A DNA stretch of 64,000 bases from JAXHUM01 sp034189325. Lineage in GTDB: Bacteria > Desulfobacterota > DSM-4660 > Desulfatiglandales > Desulfatiglandaceae. Both the position numbers and the translations under genes were made by a program. The notes under the pieces were generated by a model, which had not been told where the DNA came from, ran no database searches, and saw only the letters and a program-made list of their open reading frames with translations. Position 1 is the stretch's first letter; each line of letters opens with the position of its first letter. This document shows, in pieces, positions 1 through 8,651 of this stretch. Location: positions 34,448 through 98,447 of the forward strand of contig JAXHUM010000007.1 in assembly GCA_034189325.1 (NCBI GenBank), read 5' to 3'.

Positions 1-395
1 CCCTTGGCAAAACTTGGATCAAGAGAGGTGTCAAGACGGACAACGGAGTCCATATAGGCCACAATGTGGTGATAGGCGAAGACACTATTGTTGTTGCCCA
101 GGCCGCCATATCAGGCAGTGTTCATATTGGGCGAGAGGTGATTCTCGGGGGACAGGTGGCTGTATCCGATCATCTCAAGATCGGTGATAAGGCCATGATC
201 GGCCCCCAGTCCGGAGTGGCCAAGTCTATCGCCGAGGGCGATGTTGTGGCGGGCACACCGACCATGCCGCATCGGCTCTGGCTCAAGACATCCGGCCTGG
301 TACGAAAGCTTCCCCAGATGAACGAGCACATCAGGCATCTTGAAAGAAGAGTCAAAGAGCTGGAGGCGTACTTAGACAAGGAGAAGGCATCATGA
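1..395 (+). CDS. lpxD: LpxD, UDP-3-O-acylglucosamine N-acyltransferase (C-terminal part)
   Basis: The gene enters from the left edge, so its start is outside the window; the frame is open from base 3. LpxD adds the second, N-linked acyl chain from acyl-ACP to UDP-3-O-acyl-glucosamine in lipid A synthesis. The visible part has left-handed beta-helix hexapeptide repeats (VHIGHNVVIGEDTIV, then AISGSVHIGREVILGG) carrying the expected histidine, and a C-terminal helical tail (HIRHLERRVKELEAYL) of the kind that packs in the LpxD trimer. Its stop overlaps the fabZ start by 4 bases, so the two are translationally coupled. Gene order lpxD-fabZ-lpxA is the classic one and supports the call over other hexapeptide acyltransferases. 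Confidence 0.9.
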   Translation, partial: LGKTWIKRGVKTDNGVHIGHNVVIGEDTIVVAQAAISGSVHIGREVILGGQVAVSDHLKIGDKAMIGPQSGVAKSIAEGDVVAGTPTMPHRLWLKTSGLVRKLPQMNEHIRHLERRVKELEAYLDKEKAS

Positions 396-850
396 AAGTC
401 CCACTTTACTACCAGGATATAATCAGACTGTTGCCTCATCGTTATCCCTTTCTTCTTGTAGATAGGATCATCGAAATTGAAGAGAATACAAGGATTGTAG
501 GGATCAAGAACGTGACGGCCAATGAACCTTTCTTTGAGGGGCATTTTCCAGGGAATCCCATTATGCCAGGGGTCCTTATCATAGAAGCCATGGCCCAGGT
601 CGGAGGGGTCCTGGCTCGATTATCCATCACCGATGCAGAGGATGGAGGAAATAAGGATGAGATTTACTTTATGTCCATGGAAAAGGTCAAATTCAGGAAG
701 CCCGTAGTTCCCGGAGATCAGCTGGTGCTGGAGGCACAGGCCTTGAGAGGCGGTTCGAGAATCTGGAAGATGTCGGGAAAGGCGTATGTTGAGGAGACGA
801 TCGTGGCTGAAGCCCAGCTCGTAGCGAGCGTGACCGGGAGAACCTCGTGA
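392..850 (+). CDS. fabZ: FabZ, (3R)-hydroxyacyl-ACP dehydratase
   Basis: This is the 152-residue hot-dog-fold dehydratase of type II fatty acid synthesis, which dehydrates 3-hydroxyacyl-ACP to trans-2-enoyl-ACP. The signature LLPHRYPFLLVDRI lies near residue 13. The catalytic pair is His51 in EGHFPGNPIMPG and Glu65 in IIEAMAQ. The length matches the family. It overlaps lpxD by ATGA and lpxA by 4 bases. FabZ competes with LpxA and LpxD for hydroxyacyl-ACP, which explains its placement inside the lipid A operon. No unusual features are seen. Confidence 0.95.
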   Translation: MKVPLYYQDIIRLLPHRYPFLLVDRIIEIEENTRIVGIKNVTANEPFFEGHFPGNPIMPGVLIIEAMAQVGGVLARLSITDAEDGGNKDEIYFMSMEKVKFRKPVVPGDQLVLEAQALRGGSRIWKMSGKAYVEETIVAEAQLVASVTGRTS

Positions 851-1620
851 ACATCCATGCTTCAGCCGTGGTGAGCCCTCACGCCGAGATAGGACCGGAC
901 GTGATGATCGGTCCTTACAGCAGTATCGGGGATTACGTTACTATCGGCCAAGGCACGGATATTGGGGCTCATGTGGTGATTGAAGGGCATACTCATATTG
1001 GAGAAAGAAACAAAATATATCATTTTTCATCGCTAGGCACGCCGCCCCAGGATGTCGGCTATCGTGGGGAAGAGACCAGACTGATGATCGGTAATGATAA
1101 CGTGATCAGGGAATATACCTCCATAAACAGGGCCACCACAAAGGAAAACTGGAAGACGGTCATCAACAACAATAACTACATCATGGCCTACGCGCACATT
1201 GCTCACGATTGCGTTTTGGGCGATGGTATCATTATGTCTAATGCCGCCACCCTTGGGGGACACATATCCATAGGAGATAATGCCATCATAGGTGGGCTGG
1301 CCGCTGTTCATCAATTCGTCCGCATCGGAGCCCATGCCTTTGTCGGCGGTATGACAGGAGTTGACAAGGATGTCCCGCCCTTTCTCATGGCCTCGGGGGC
1401 AAGGGCGAAACTGTACGGTGTTAATCAGAAAGGTCTTGTTCGATCAGGCTTTTCCAGGGAGACGATTGATGGCTTGAAAAGGGCCTATCGAATCATCTGG
1501 AGGGGCAACCGAAAGGTTGATGAAGGGATAGAGGAGGTCAAAAGGAACATCGGGCTTTTTCCTGAACTGGAGATGTTACTCGACTTCCTCGACGGCTCCA
1601 AGAGAGGAATACTCAGATAG
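847..1620 (+). CDS. lpxA: LpxA, UDP-N-acetylglucosamine acyltransferase
   Basis: LpxA carries out the first step of lipid A synthesis, transferring a 3-hydroxyacyl chain from ACP to the 3-OH of UDP-GlcNAc. The protein has 257 residues, beginning at a GTG that overlaps the fabZ stop. Hexapeptide repeats run from residue 5 to about 185, with the insert loop around residues 66-110 and the catalytic motif AHIAHDC with His120 (equivalent to E. coli His125). The C-terminal helical region (GFSRETIDGLKRAYRI) fits the family. The Gfo/Idh gene downstream raises the possibility that this LpxA accepts a 3-amino sugar nucleotide, as in GnnA/GnnB species, but no GnnB is seen here. Confidence 0.95.
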   Translation: MNIHASAVVSPHAEIGPDVMIGPYSSIGDYVTIGQGTDIGAHVVIEGHTHIGERNKIYHFSSLGTPPQDVGYRGEETRLMIGNDNVIREYTSINRATTKENWKTVINNNNYIMAYAHIAHDCVLGDGIIMSNAATLGGHISIGDNAIIGGLAAVHQFVRIGAHAFVGGMTGVDKDVPPFLMASGARAKLYGVNQKGLVRSGFSRETIDGLKRAYRIIWRGNRKVDEGIEEVKRNIGLFPELEMLLDFLDGSKRGILR

Positions 1621-1642
1621 GGCCTCAGCGCCCGAGATTTGC

Positions 1643-1663
1643 CGGCACCGCCTCCAGGTGCCG
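1643..1663 (+). other. intercistronic hairpin between lpxA and lpxI
   Basis: CGGCACC and GGTGCCG form a perfect 7-bp GC-rich stem with a 7-base loop, 13 bases before the lpxI start. There is no T-run after it, so it is not a typical terminator. It may be an mRNA-stability or start-masking element. Confidence 0.4.
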
Positions 1664-1676
1664 TCTGTGAACTAAC

Positions 1677-2501
1677 ATGGTCAATGACAGAGACAATGGA
1701 ACGATCGGCCTGATTGCCGGTGGCGGACAATTTCCCTTGATGGTTGCAAAGGCGGCCAGGGAAAGGGGCCTTAGAGTGGCGGTCGTTGCCCACAGGAACG
1801 AGACGGATCCGGGCATCGAGGAGGTGGCTGACGAGCTTATCTGGATCCAGTTAGGCCAACTGGGCCATTTGATTAAGGCCCTCAAGAAATGTCGAGCCAC
1901 GCGGGCCATCATGGCGGGGACGATCACAAAGAGGAAAATGTTCGGTGGTCTCAGGCCTGATTTAAAGGGCCTGGCCATCATGTCGAAACTGGCCGTATTT
2001 CATGATGATGATATCTTGACTTCCATTGCCGAGGAGCTCTCCGGAGAGGGGATTGAAATCGTCAGCTCGACATCTTATCTCCCACAACTGTTGGCCCCTC
2101 CGGAAGGGTGCCTGACCAGGAAAAAGCCGGACAAGGCCGCCAACGTCGATATTGAGTTCGGATGGAAGATGGCCAAGGAGTTGGGGCGACTTGATATCGG
2201 CCAATGTGTGGTCGTCAAGAGCAAAACCGTCCTGGCCGTTGAGGCCATCGAGGGAACCGATGAGGCGATTCGAAGGGGGGGACTGTTGTCGGAACTGGGA
2301 GCTGTCGTGGTAAAGGTGAGCAAACCGAATCAGGATACTCGTTTCGACGTGCCTACGGTAGGTCTTGAGACGGTGCGAGTCATGTCGGAAGTCAAGGCAT
2401 CGGTCCTTGCCGTGGAGGCAGGCAAGACCCTGATGTTTGATAAATCGGCCATGATATCCTATGCCGACGGCAAGGGTATCTCGATCGTATCGAAGAGCTG
2501 A
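1677..2501 (+). CDS. lpxI: LpxI, UDP-2,3-diacylglucosamine pyrophosphatase
   Basis: This 274-residue protein of the DUF1009/LpxI family hydrolyses UDP-2,3-diacylglucosamine to lipid X and UMP, replacing LpxH in many alpha- and deltaproteobacteria. The recognisable N-terminus is IGLIAGGGQFPLMVAKAAR, and the C-terminal catalytic domain has QCVVVKSKTVLAVEAIEGTD and FDVPTVGLETV. It sits between lpxA and lpxB, which agrees with its pathway order. No clear Shine-Dalgarno sequence lies before the ATG, and a GC-rich hairpin lies just upstream, so its translation may depend on the preceding gene. Confidence 0.93.
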   Translation: MVNDRDNGTIGLIAGGGQFPLMVAKAARERGLRVAVVAHRNETDPGIEEVADELIWIQLGQLGHLIKALKKCRATRAIMAGTITKRKMFGGLRPDLKGLAIMSKLAVFHDDDILTSIAEELSGEGIEIVSSTSYLPQLLAPPEGCLTRKKPDKAANVDIEFGWKMAKELGRLDIGQCVVVKSKTVLAVEAIEGTDEAIRRGGLLSELGAVVVKVSKPNQDTRFDVPTVGLETVRVMSEVKASVLAVEAGKTLMFDKSAMISYADGKGISIVSKS

Positions 2502-2557
2502 GGGAATCCAACGGATACCAAAATGATATTCAATGTTTTTCTGAGGGGATGACAAAC

Positions 2558-3529
2558 GTGAACAAGGAAAAGTTGAGGGTGGCTGTCATCGGTGTGGGAC
2601 ATCTGGGAGAATATCACGTACAGAAGTACAAAGACATCCCGGATGTTGAACTGGTCGGCGTTGTGGACATTAATCAGGACCGGGTCAGTGAAATATCCAA
2701 TCGTTATCATACAAGACCCTTTGGACACCATGAAGAGATCCTGGGGATGGTCGACGCCGTAAGCCTTGCTGTCCCAACGGAGACGCACTTTCAGGTGGCC
2801 AGGGATGTCCTTTCAAAGGGCGTTCATATCTTGATAGAGAAACCGATTACCTATAACCTTGATCATGCCGATAGTCTGCTGGATCTGGCCCGGGAAAAGG
2901 CCTTGGTTCTCCAGGTCGGGCTGGTGGAACGCTTCAATCCCGCTGTGGTCAAGATGGCGTCATTGCTTAATCGCCCAACCTTTATTGAGGCCCATCGTAT
3001 GAACCTTTTCACGGCAAGAGGCATTGACGTGGACGTGGTCCTCGACCTCATGATTCATGACCTGGATATCATCCTCCACATGGTGCAAGCCGAGGTCAAG
3101 GAGGTCCACGCCGTGGGCATGTCAGTGATAACGGACAAAACGGATGTGGCAAATGCGAGACTCATATTTGAGAACGGCATAGTGGCTAACTTGACAGCCA
3201 GTCGGGTTTCTATCAATACATTGAGAACCATACAGGTATTTCAGCCGGACGCCCACATATCAGCCGATTGTCATAAGAGGACAATCAGTGTGGTCAGGCT
3301 GAACGGTAAGGCGGAGGGTCTGAAAAGTCCTCTCCAGTTTATCCCCGAAAGGGAAGAGTTTTCCAACAGTGATCCCCTGGCTGATGAAATCGTCTCGTTT
3401 GTAAGAGTTGTCCGAAACGGATCCGACCCGGTCGTGAGCGGCCAGGATGGACGAAGGGCCCTCAATGTAGCCCTTGGGATTATTGACCAGATTGAGGGAG
3501 GCAACAAGTATTTCAAGTCCATCTCCTGA
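2558..3529 (+). CDS. Gfo/Idh/MocA-family oxidoreductase
   Basis: This is an NAD(P)-dependent sugar or sugar-nucleotide oxidoreductase. The N-terminal Rossmann motif is VAVIGVGHLGEYH, followed by the family EKP motif (HILIEKPITYNL) and a C-terminal alpha/beta domain with DLMIHDLDIIL. The GTG at 2558 is preferred because GAGGGG lies 9 bases upstream; an ATG at 2549 abuts that box directly. It sits between lpxI and lpxB, so a substrate in lipid A or lipid A-sugar metabolism is likely. GnnA, which oxidises UDP-GlcNAc at C3 for amide-linked lipid A, belongs to this family, but the GnnB transaminase partner is not in the window. Substrate is unknown. Confidence 0.85.
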   Translation: MNKEKLRVAVIGVGHLGEYHVQKYKDIPDVELVGVVDINQDRVSEISNRYHTRPFGHHEEILGMVDAVSLAVPTETHFQVARDVLSKGVHILIEKPITYNLDHADSLLDLAREKALVLQVGLVERFNPAVVKMASLLNRPTFIEAHRMNLFTARGIDVDVVLDLMIHDLDIILHMVQAEVKEVHAVGMSVITDKTDVANARLIFENGIVANLTASRVSINTLRTIQVFQPDAHISADCHKRTISVVRLNGKAEGLKSPLQFIPEREEFSNSDPLADEIVSFVRVVRNGSDPVVSGQDGRRALNVALGIIDQIEGGNKYFKSIS

Positions 3530-4670
3530 TTCAAAGGACTCCAAGTTCGTGGCTATGGTGGCCGGTGAAGCCTCAGGGGATCTGCACGGCGCGAATCTCG
3601 TCAAGGCGATAAGGCATTTGCGTCCTGATATCTCCTTTGCGGGGATCGGCGGCAAGAAGATGGAGGCAGCCGGTGTAAAGATCTTCGTTCCCTCGTCCGA
3701 TATGGCCGTTGTCGGCCTATCGGAAGTCTTTTCGAGGTTTCATACGATTACCCGGGCCTTGTCCAGGCTTAAGACCACCCTCAAAAAACAACGCCCCGAC
3801 CTTCTAATCCTTATCGATTACCCCGACTTCAACCTCCATTTAGCCAGAAAGGCAAAACGCCTTCACATCCCTGTCCTTTACTACATCAGTCCTCAGGTCT
3901 GGGCATGGCGGGAGGGTCGGGTCAGGAAGATAAGACGCCGTGTTGATCGTATGGCTGTCATCCTGCCCTTTGAGGAGGCCTTTTATAGGGAAAGAGGGAT
4001 GGCCGTGGACTATGTCGGGCATCCCCTTTTAGATGCCTGCCCAAAAGAATTCGATAAGAAAGACATAAAATCAAAGCTTGGCCTCGAAGGGGCGTATCCG
4101 GTTGTCGGGATCGTGCCGGGAAGTCGGAAAGAGGAAGTCCAAAATGTGCTGCCTGTTATGGTCCGTGCGGCCGAAATATTGAAGGAGAGATTCCCGAACA
4201 TCCGCTGCCTTTTGCCCCTTGCCGAGACTATTGAGGAAGAATGGGTTCGCTCCTTTTTGAGGAACTCCACTGTAAAAGTAGAGATTCAAAAGGAAAACAT
4301 TTACGAGGTCTTAGGGGTCTGTGACTTGGTGCTTATAACATCCGGCACTGCAACGCTTGAAGCGGCAATCATGGGGGTTCCCATGGTCATTTCCTACCGG
4401 GTATCCCCCCTTTCCTACTGGATAGGAAAAAGGATCATCAAGGTTCCTCACATAGGTTTGGTGAACCTTGTGGCCCAAGACGATGTGGTTCCGGAATTGA
4501 TACAAGATGAGATGACCTTCGAGCGACTTGCTGAGGAGGCATCGAGCATACTCAAGGATGACCGGAAAAGGACACGGATGATAGCCGCGATGAAAAAGGT
4601 TCGAGAAAGCCTTGGAACAGGAGGGGCGTCTGTGAGAGCGGCCCGAATTGCCCTGCAAATGATGAGGTAG
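3474..4670 (+). CDS. lpxB: LpxB, lipid A disaccharide synthase
   Basis: LpxB is a GT19 glycosyltransferase that joins lipid X and UDP-2,3-diacylglucosamine into the beta-1,6 disaccharide of lipid A. Motifs are VAGEASGDLHGANL at the N-terminus, YYISPQVWAWREGR in the middle, and the C-terminal nucleotide-binding part with GIVPGSRKEEV and SGTATLEAAIMGVPMV. The start is unclear. The listed TTG lies inside the preceding gene. An ATT at 3510 has a perfect GAGGGAGG 8 bases upstream. GTG 3549 or ATG 3555 would cut into the first beta-strand. The stop is followed 4 bases later by the response-regulator start. Confidence 0.93.
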   Translation: MGLLTRLREATSISSPSPDSKDSKFVAMVAGEASGDLHGANLVKAIRHLRPDISFAGIGGKKMEAAGVKIFVPSSDMAVVGLSEVFSRFHTITRALSRLKTTLKKQRPDLLILIDYPDFNLHLARKAKRLHIPVLYYISPQVWAWREGRVRKIRRRVDRMAVILPFEEAFYRERGMAVDYVGHPLLDACPKEFDKKDIKSKLGLEGAYPVVGIVPGSRKEEVQNVLPVMVRAAEILKERFPNIRCLLPLAETIEEEWVRSFLRNSTVKVEIQKENIYEVLGVCDLVLITSGTATLEAAIMGVPMVISYRVSPLSYWIGKRIIKVPHIGLVNLVAQDDVVPELIQDEMTFERLAEEASSILKDDRKRTRMIAAMKKVRESLGTGGASVRAARIALQMMR

Positions 4671-4674
4671 AGAT

Positions 4675-6039
4675 ATGGCTGGAACAATTCTGATTGTAGA
4701 TGATGAACAAGATATCCTTCAGTCCCTCGACGGTATTCTCACAGACGAAGGATATGACTGTATTTGCGTGGAGAGTGGCAACAAGGCCCTGGATAAGATT
4801 GGAGAAACCATGCCGGATCTGATCCTGTTGGATATTTGGATGCCCGGAATGGACGGACTTGAAACACTCACCAAGATAAAGGAGAGTTATCCCAACGTTC
4901 AAGTCGTCATGATGTCGGGTCACGGCAATATAGAAACCGCTGTCAAGGCGACAAAACAGGGCGCCTACGATTTTGTGGAAAAACCTCTCTCCCTGGAAAA
5001 ACTCCTCCTGTCCATCCACAATGCCCTGGAATACTACAGACTGGGTGAGGAGATCACGCTCCTTAAGACAAAGGAAAAGGATTACGACATCACAGGGACG
5101 AGCGCAGCAATCACCGAACTGACCGAGCAGATAAGAATTGTCTCCCCTACCAATGCGTGGGTGCTTATCTCGGGAGAAAACGGTACGGGAAAAGAGCTTG
5201 TTGCCCACACCATACATCGATTGAGCCGGAGAAATCATAAACCATTAGTCGAGGTCAACTGCGCCGCCATTCCTGAAGACCTGATTGAGAGCGAACTCTT
5301 TGGGCATGAAAAAGGGGCCTTTACAGGGGCTTCCGCTATGAGAAAGGGCAAGTTTGATGTGGCCCATGAAGGGACGATTTTTTTGGATGAAATCGGGGAC
5401 ATGAGCCTGAAGGCGCAGTCCAAGACCTTAAGAATTCTGCAGGAACAGAGATTCGAGAGGGTAGGAGGTACCAAGACGATCAAGGTGGACGTCCGTGTCC
5501 TTGCAGCGACGAACAAGGATTTGGAGGCCGAAATCGAGAAAGGCACGTTTAGAGAAGATCTTTACTTCCGTCTGAACGTCATCCCCGTTAAGGTCCCGCC
5601 TTTAAGAAAGCGGGTTGAGGATATCGGCCTACTGGTCAACGCGTTTCTAAATGAATTCTCCCAGAGCATCAACGTTGAAGAAAAGGAGTTTTCCGAAGAA
5701 GCGATTGGAATTCTCAAAAAGTACAACTGGCCCGGCAACGTCCGCGAACTCAAGAATCTCGTAGAGAGACTGGTCATTATGACCCAGGACAGGGTCATTC
5801 AGGCCATACATATTCCTTCGCCCTTTAATAGGTCCTCAGATACCAGGGGGGATCTGGATTCGGTCTTTAAGATTACCGGCCTGAAAGAGGCCAAGAACCA
5901 ATTTGAAAAGGCCTTTCTTGAAGGCAAACTAAAGGAGTATGGTGGAAATATCTCTCAGACTGCCGAGGCCATCGGCATTGAACGAAGCAACCTTCACAAA
6001 AAAATCAAGGCTTACGGGCTTAATGATTTCAGGCCTTGA
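4675..6039 (+). CDS. sigma-54-dependent response regulator, NtrC/NtrX type
   Basis: The 454-residue activator has three domains. The receiver covers about residues 1-120 with phospho-acceptor Asp53 and Lys in VEKPLSL. The AAA+ sigma-54 interaction domain covers about 140-385 with Walker A GENGTGKE, the GAFTGA loop that contacts sigma-54, and Walker B FLDEIGD. A Fis-type HTH follows at about 410-452 (NISQTAEAIGIERSNLHKK), and that ending is typical of NtrX. It directly follows lpxB with a 4-base gap and is probably co-transcribed. No NtrY-like kinase is adjacent. Because GAFTGA is intact it should activate sigma-54 promoters; a candidate is at 11107. Confidence 0.9.
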   Translation: MAGTILIVDDEQDILQSLDGILTDEGYDCICVESGNKALDKIGETMPDLILLDIWMPGMDGLETLTKIKESYPNVQVVMMSGHGNIETAVKATKQGAYDFVEKPLSLEKLLLSIHNALEYYRLGEEITLLKTKEKDYDITGTSAAITELTEQIRIVSPTNAWVLISGENGTGKELVAHTIHRLSRRNHKPLVEVNCAAIPEDLIESELFGHEKGAFTGASAMRKGKFDVAHEGTIFLDEIGDMSLKAQSKTLRILQEQRFERVGGTKTIKVDVRVLAATNKDLEAEIEKGTFREDLYFRLNVIPVKVPPLRKRVEDIGLLVNAFLNEFSQSINVEEKEFSEEAIGILKKYNWPGNVRELKNLVERLVIMTQDRVIQAIHIPSPFNRSSDTRGDLDSVFKITGLKEAKNQFEKAFLEGKLKEYGGNISQTAEAIGIERSNLHKKIKAYGLNDFRP

Positions 6040-6610
6040 TCGCTTCATCTATTCTCTCCCATATCTCCTCCATTCCCTGCCTGGTCTTTGCTGAAAAGAG
6101 TGTTGCAGAAAAATGGAAGTCTTCTGAAAACTGGCGACTGATGAGATTTGCCCTGGTCCTGGCCTGCTGACGAGAAATTTTGTCGATTTTGGTAAGCACT
6201 GGGATTGTCGGAATCTGATAATGCCTTAACCACCCCATAAGATCGATATCCCCGTTGCTTGCGTCTCTCCTGATATCGAGTATCAAGACCACCGCACTCA
6301 GGTTGGATCGTTCACGTAAGTAGGTCTCCACAAGATTCTGCCAAGATTTCTTCACCTTAATGGGAACTCGGGCAAATCCATAACCTGGCAAATCGACCAG
6401 ATACAGGTCGTTGCCTGCGCGGAAGAAATTGATCGACTGGGTTCGTCCTGGTCTCGAACTTGTTCGGGCCATATTCTTCCGATTGACCAGGACATTGATA
6501 AGGGAGGATTTACCCACATTGGACTTACCGGCAAAGGCGATTTCAGGTCGGTCCGGCACGGGGTATTGGCTGGCGCGAAAAGCGCTTGTCAGAAACGCAG
6601 TGTCCATCAA
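6029..6610 (-). CDS. engB: EngB/YsxC ribosome-biogenesis GTPase
   Basis: This 193-residue P-loop GTPase assists assembly of the large ribosomal subunit. The G1 motif is FAGKSNVGKSSL, the switch region has SRPGRTQSINFF, G3 is LVDLPGYGFA, and G4 is TKIDK. The 3' end overlaps the convergent response-regulator gene by 11 bases. Its start overlaps the stop of the upstream aminotransferase gene by 4 bases, placing it last in the minus-strand run hisI-hisG-aminotransferase-engB. Confidence 0.95.
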   Translation of the reverse strand: MMDTAFLTSAFRASQYPVPDRPEIAFAGKSNVGKSSLINVLVNRKNMARTSSRPGRTQSINFFRAGNDLYLVDLPGYGFARVPIKVKKSWQNLVETYLRERSNLSAVVLILDIRRDASNGDIDLMGWLRHYQIPTIPVLTKIDKISRQQARTRANLISRQFSEDFHFSATLFSAKTRQGMEEIWERIDEAIKA

Positions 6611-7752
6611 CGGCTATTGAGGAAGTGCTTGAGCCTCTCCAATCCCTCTCTAATGTTATCGAGGGAATTGGCATAGGACAATCGGAGGTAGCCCTCTGCA
6701 TTTTTTCCGAAATCGATTCCCGGGCTCACACCTACCCCAACCTTTTCAAGAATCTCGAAAGCCAATCGGTAGGAATTGTCAGAAAGGTGTTTGGCATTGA
6801 CAAGCAAGTAGAAGGCCCCCTCCGGTTCAACAGGAAGCCCAAATCCGAGTTTCCTCACTTCCTCGATCATGTACCTTCGACGTTCATCATAGGTATGCTT
6901 CATCTTCTCCACATCCGCTGCAGCCTTTTGAAGGGCCGCAAGGCCGGCCCATTGGGAGACACTGCCTGCTGAAATAAAGAAATTCTGTTGGATTTTCTGG
7001 AGGGGTCGGACAAATGCGTGGGGAGAGATAATGTATCCCAGTCGCCAGCCCGTCATGGCATAGAGTTTTGAAAACCCGTTTAGGACAAAGGCCCTATCGG
7101 TAAATTCGAGAATGGAACGCTCTCTTTCCCCGTAAACCAAGCCGTGATATATTTCATCCGATATGATCATAGGGCCCAAAGCGGCGATCTTCTCGATCCT
7201 TTCCGGAGAAAGCAGGTTCCCCGTAGGATTTGAAGGCGAGTTGATCATAATCGCCTTTGTCCGTGGGCTCATCGTACGGCTAATGTCGCCGGGTCTGAGT
7301 TGAAAACCTTCATCTTCGTAAGTATTCACGAACAGGGGCCGCGCTCCGACGAATCTGGCAATGTTGGGATAGCAGGGGTAGTGAGGGTCGGACAGGACAA
7401 TCTCATCCCCCGCCTCCAGAAGGGCTGAAAATGTCATAAAGAGGGCGGGCGACGTACCGGAGGTTATGATGATCTGATCAGGTTCAACATGGACACCATA
7501 TTTATCGAAATAATGCTTGCAGATGGCCTCTCTCAACTCAATGATGCCGAGGCTGTGCGTGTAATGGGTCTCTCCCCTCATGATGGCATCTTGTGCCGCT
7601 TCACTGATGCACCGGGGGGTGGAAAAATCAGGCTCCCCGATCTCAAGGTGAATGATGTCTCGGCCAGCTCTTTCAAGTTCATGGGCCCTCTCAAGGACAT
7701 CCATGACAATAAATGGGGGAATCTCCCGGGCCCTTTTTGCTACCTCCCTCAA
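6607..7752 (-). CDS. pyridoxal-phosphate aminotransferase, class I/II (aspartate aminotransferase-like)
   Basis: This is a fold-type I PLP enzyme of 381 residues. Seen motifs are GEPDFSTP near residue 39, the NSPSNPTGN loop with Asn175, Asp199 in IISDEIY, Tyr202, and the PLP lysine Lys229 in NGFSKLYAMTGWRLGY. An Arg near the C-terminus (LRLSYAN) fits binding of the substrate carboxylate. The subgroup resembles aspartate, alanine or aromatic aminotransferases that lie next to his genes; a histidinol-phosphate role is possible from context but cannot be assigned. It follows hisG by 26 bases. Confidence 0.85.
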   Translation of the reverse strand: MREVAKRAREIPPFIVMDVLERAHELERAGRDIIHLEIGEPDFSTPRCISEAAQDAIMRGETHYTHSLGIIELREAICKHYFDKYGVHVEPDQIIITSGTSPALFMTFSALLEAGDEIVLSDPHYPCYPNIARFVGARPLFVNTYEDEGFQLRPGDISRTMSPRTKAIMINSPSNPTGNLLSPERIEKIAALGPMIISDEIYHGLVYGERERSILEFTDRAFVLNGFSKLYAMTGWRLGYIISPHAFVRPLQKIQQNFFISAGSVSQWAGLAALQKAAADVEKMKHTYDERRRYMIEEVRKLGFGLPVEPEGAFYLLVNAKHLSDNSYRLAFEILEKVGVGVSPGIDFGKNAEGYLRLSYANSLDNIREGLERLKHFLNSR

Positions 7753-7778
7753 TTTTTGCCAGCTCCCTTCTCTATTAA

Positions 7779-8651
7779 TTATATCAGCTTGTTAAGGGGG
7801 TATTCAATAATCCCTTCGGCACCCGCCCGAATAACCACGGGAATAAGATCACGGACTGTTTTCTTATCGACCACCACCTCAACAGACACCCATTTGGAGT
7901 TGTAAAGGCCCGCCACTGTGGGGGCATTTAGACTGGGAAGTAATTTGATTATCTCATCAACCCTTTCTTCCGGGACATTCATCTTGAGGCCTACCATATT
8001 TTCGGCCCTCAGCGCCCCCTTGAGGAGCAGGGCGATCTGTCCGATCTTTGCCTTTTTCCAGGGATCCTTGTGGGATTCGCGGTTTGCAATGAGCTGCGTA
8101 TTGGTCTCCATAAGCTCGTAGATAATCTTCAGCCCATGGGCCCTGATGGTACTCCCGGTTTCCGTCACTTCAACAATGGCGTCAGCCAACCCTGAAACGA
8201 CCTTCGCCTCAGTGGCACCCCATGAGAATTCGACCTCAACGTCGATCTTCCTTTCTTCGAAAAAGCGCCGGGTAAAGCCCTCCAATTCCGTGGCGATCTT
8301 TTTGCCTTTTAGATCTTCAAGACGCTTGATATCGGAGTCCGCAGGGACGGCCAATATCCAACGCGCCGGCTTCTGGCTCGTCTTGGAATAGACCAAGTTA
8401 TCAACCATAACAACATCCGAACGGTTCTCCGCTATCCAGTCCTTACCGGTAAGACCGGCGTCAATCGTACCATTCTCAACGTACCTGGACATTTCCTGGG
8501 CCCGACAGATACTGCATTCAATGGTGTCATCATCAATGTCGGGGAAATAACTCCGACCATTGACATTGATTTTCCATCCCGACTTCTCAAAGAGACTGAT
8601 CGTCGCCTTTTGCAGGCTGCCTTTTGGAATCCCGAATTTTAATTTTTTCAT
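7779..8651 (-). CDS. hisG: HisG, ATP phosphoribosyltransferase (long form)
   Basis: HisG condenses ATP and PRPP in the first step of histidine synthesis. The catalytic domain starts with LKFGIPKGSLQKAT and includes DAGLTGKDWI and VEVTETGSTIRAHGLKI. At 290 residues it is the long form: the last 75 or so residues (KMNVPEERVDEIIKLLPS to the end) form the ACT-like regulatory domain that binds histidine, so no HisZ partner is needed. It overlaps hisI by ATGA and is expected to be feedback-inhibited by histidine. Confidence 0.95.
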   Translation of the reverse strand: MKKLKFGIPKGSLQKATISLFEKSGWKINVNGRSYFPDIDDDTIECSICRAQEMSRYVENGTIDAGLTGKDWIAENRSDVVMVDNLVYSKTSQKPARWILAVPADSDIKRLEDLKGKKIATELEGFTRRFFEERKIDVEVEFSWGATEAKVVSGLADAIVEVTETGSTIRAHGLKIIYELMETNTQLIANRESHKDPWKKAKIGQIALLLKGALRAENMVGLKMNVPEERVDEIIKLLPSLNAPTVAGLYNSKWVSVEVVVDKKTVRDLIPVVIRAGAEGIIEYPLNKLI

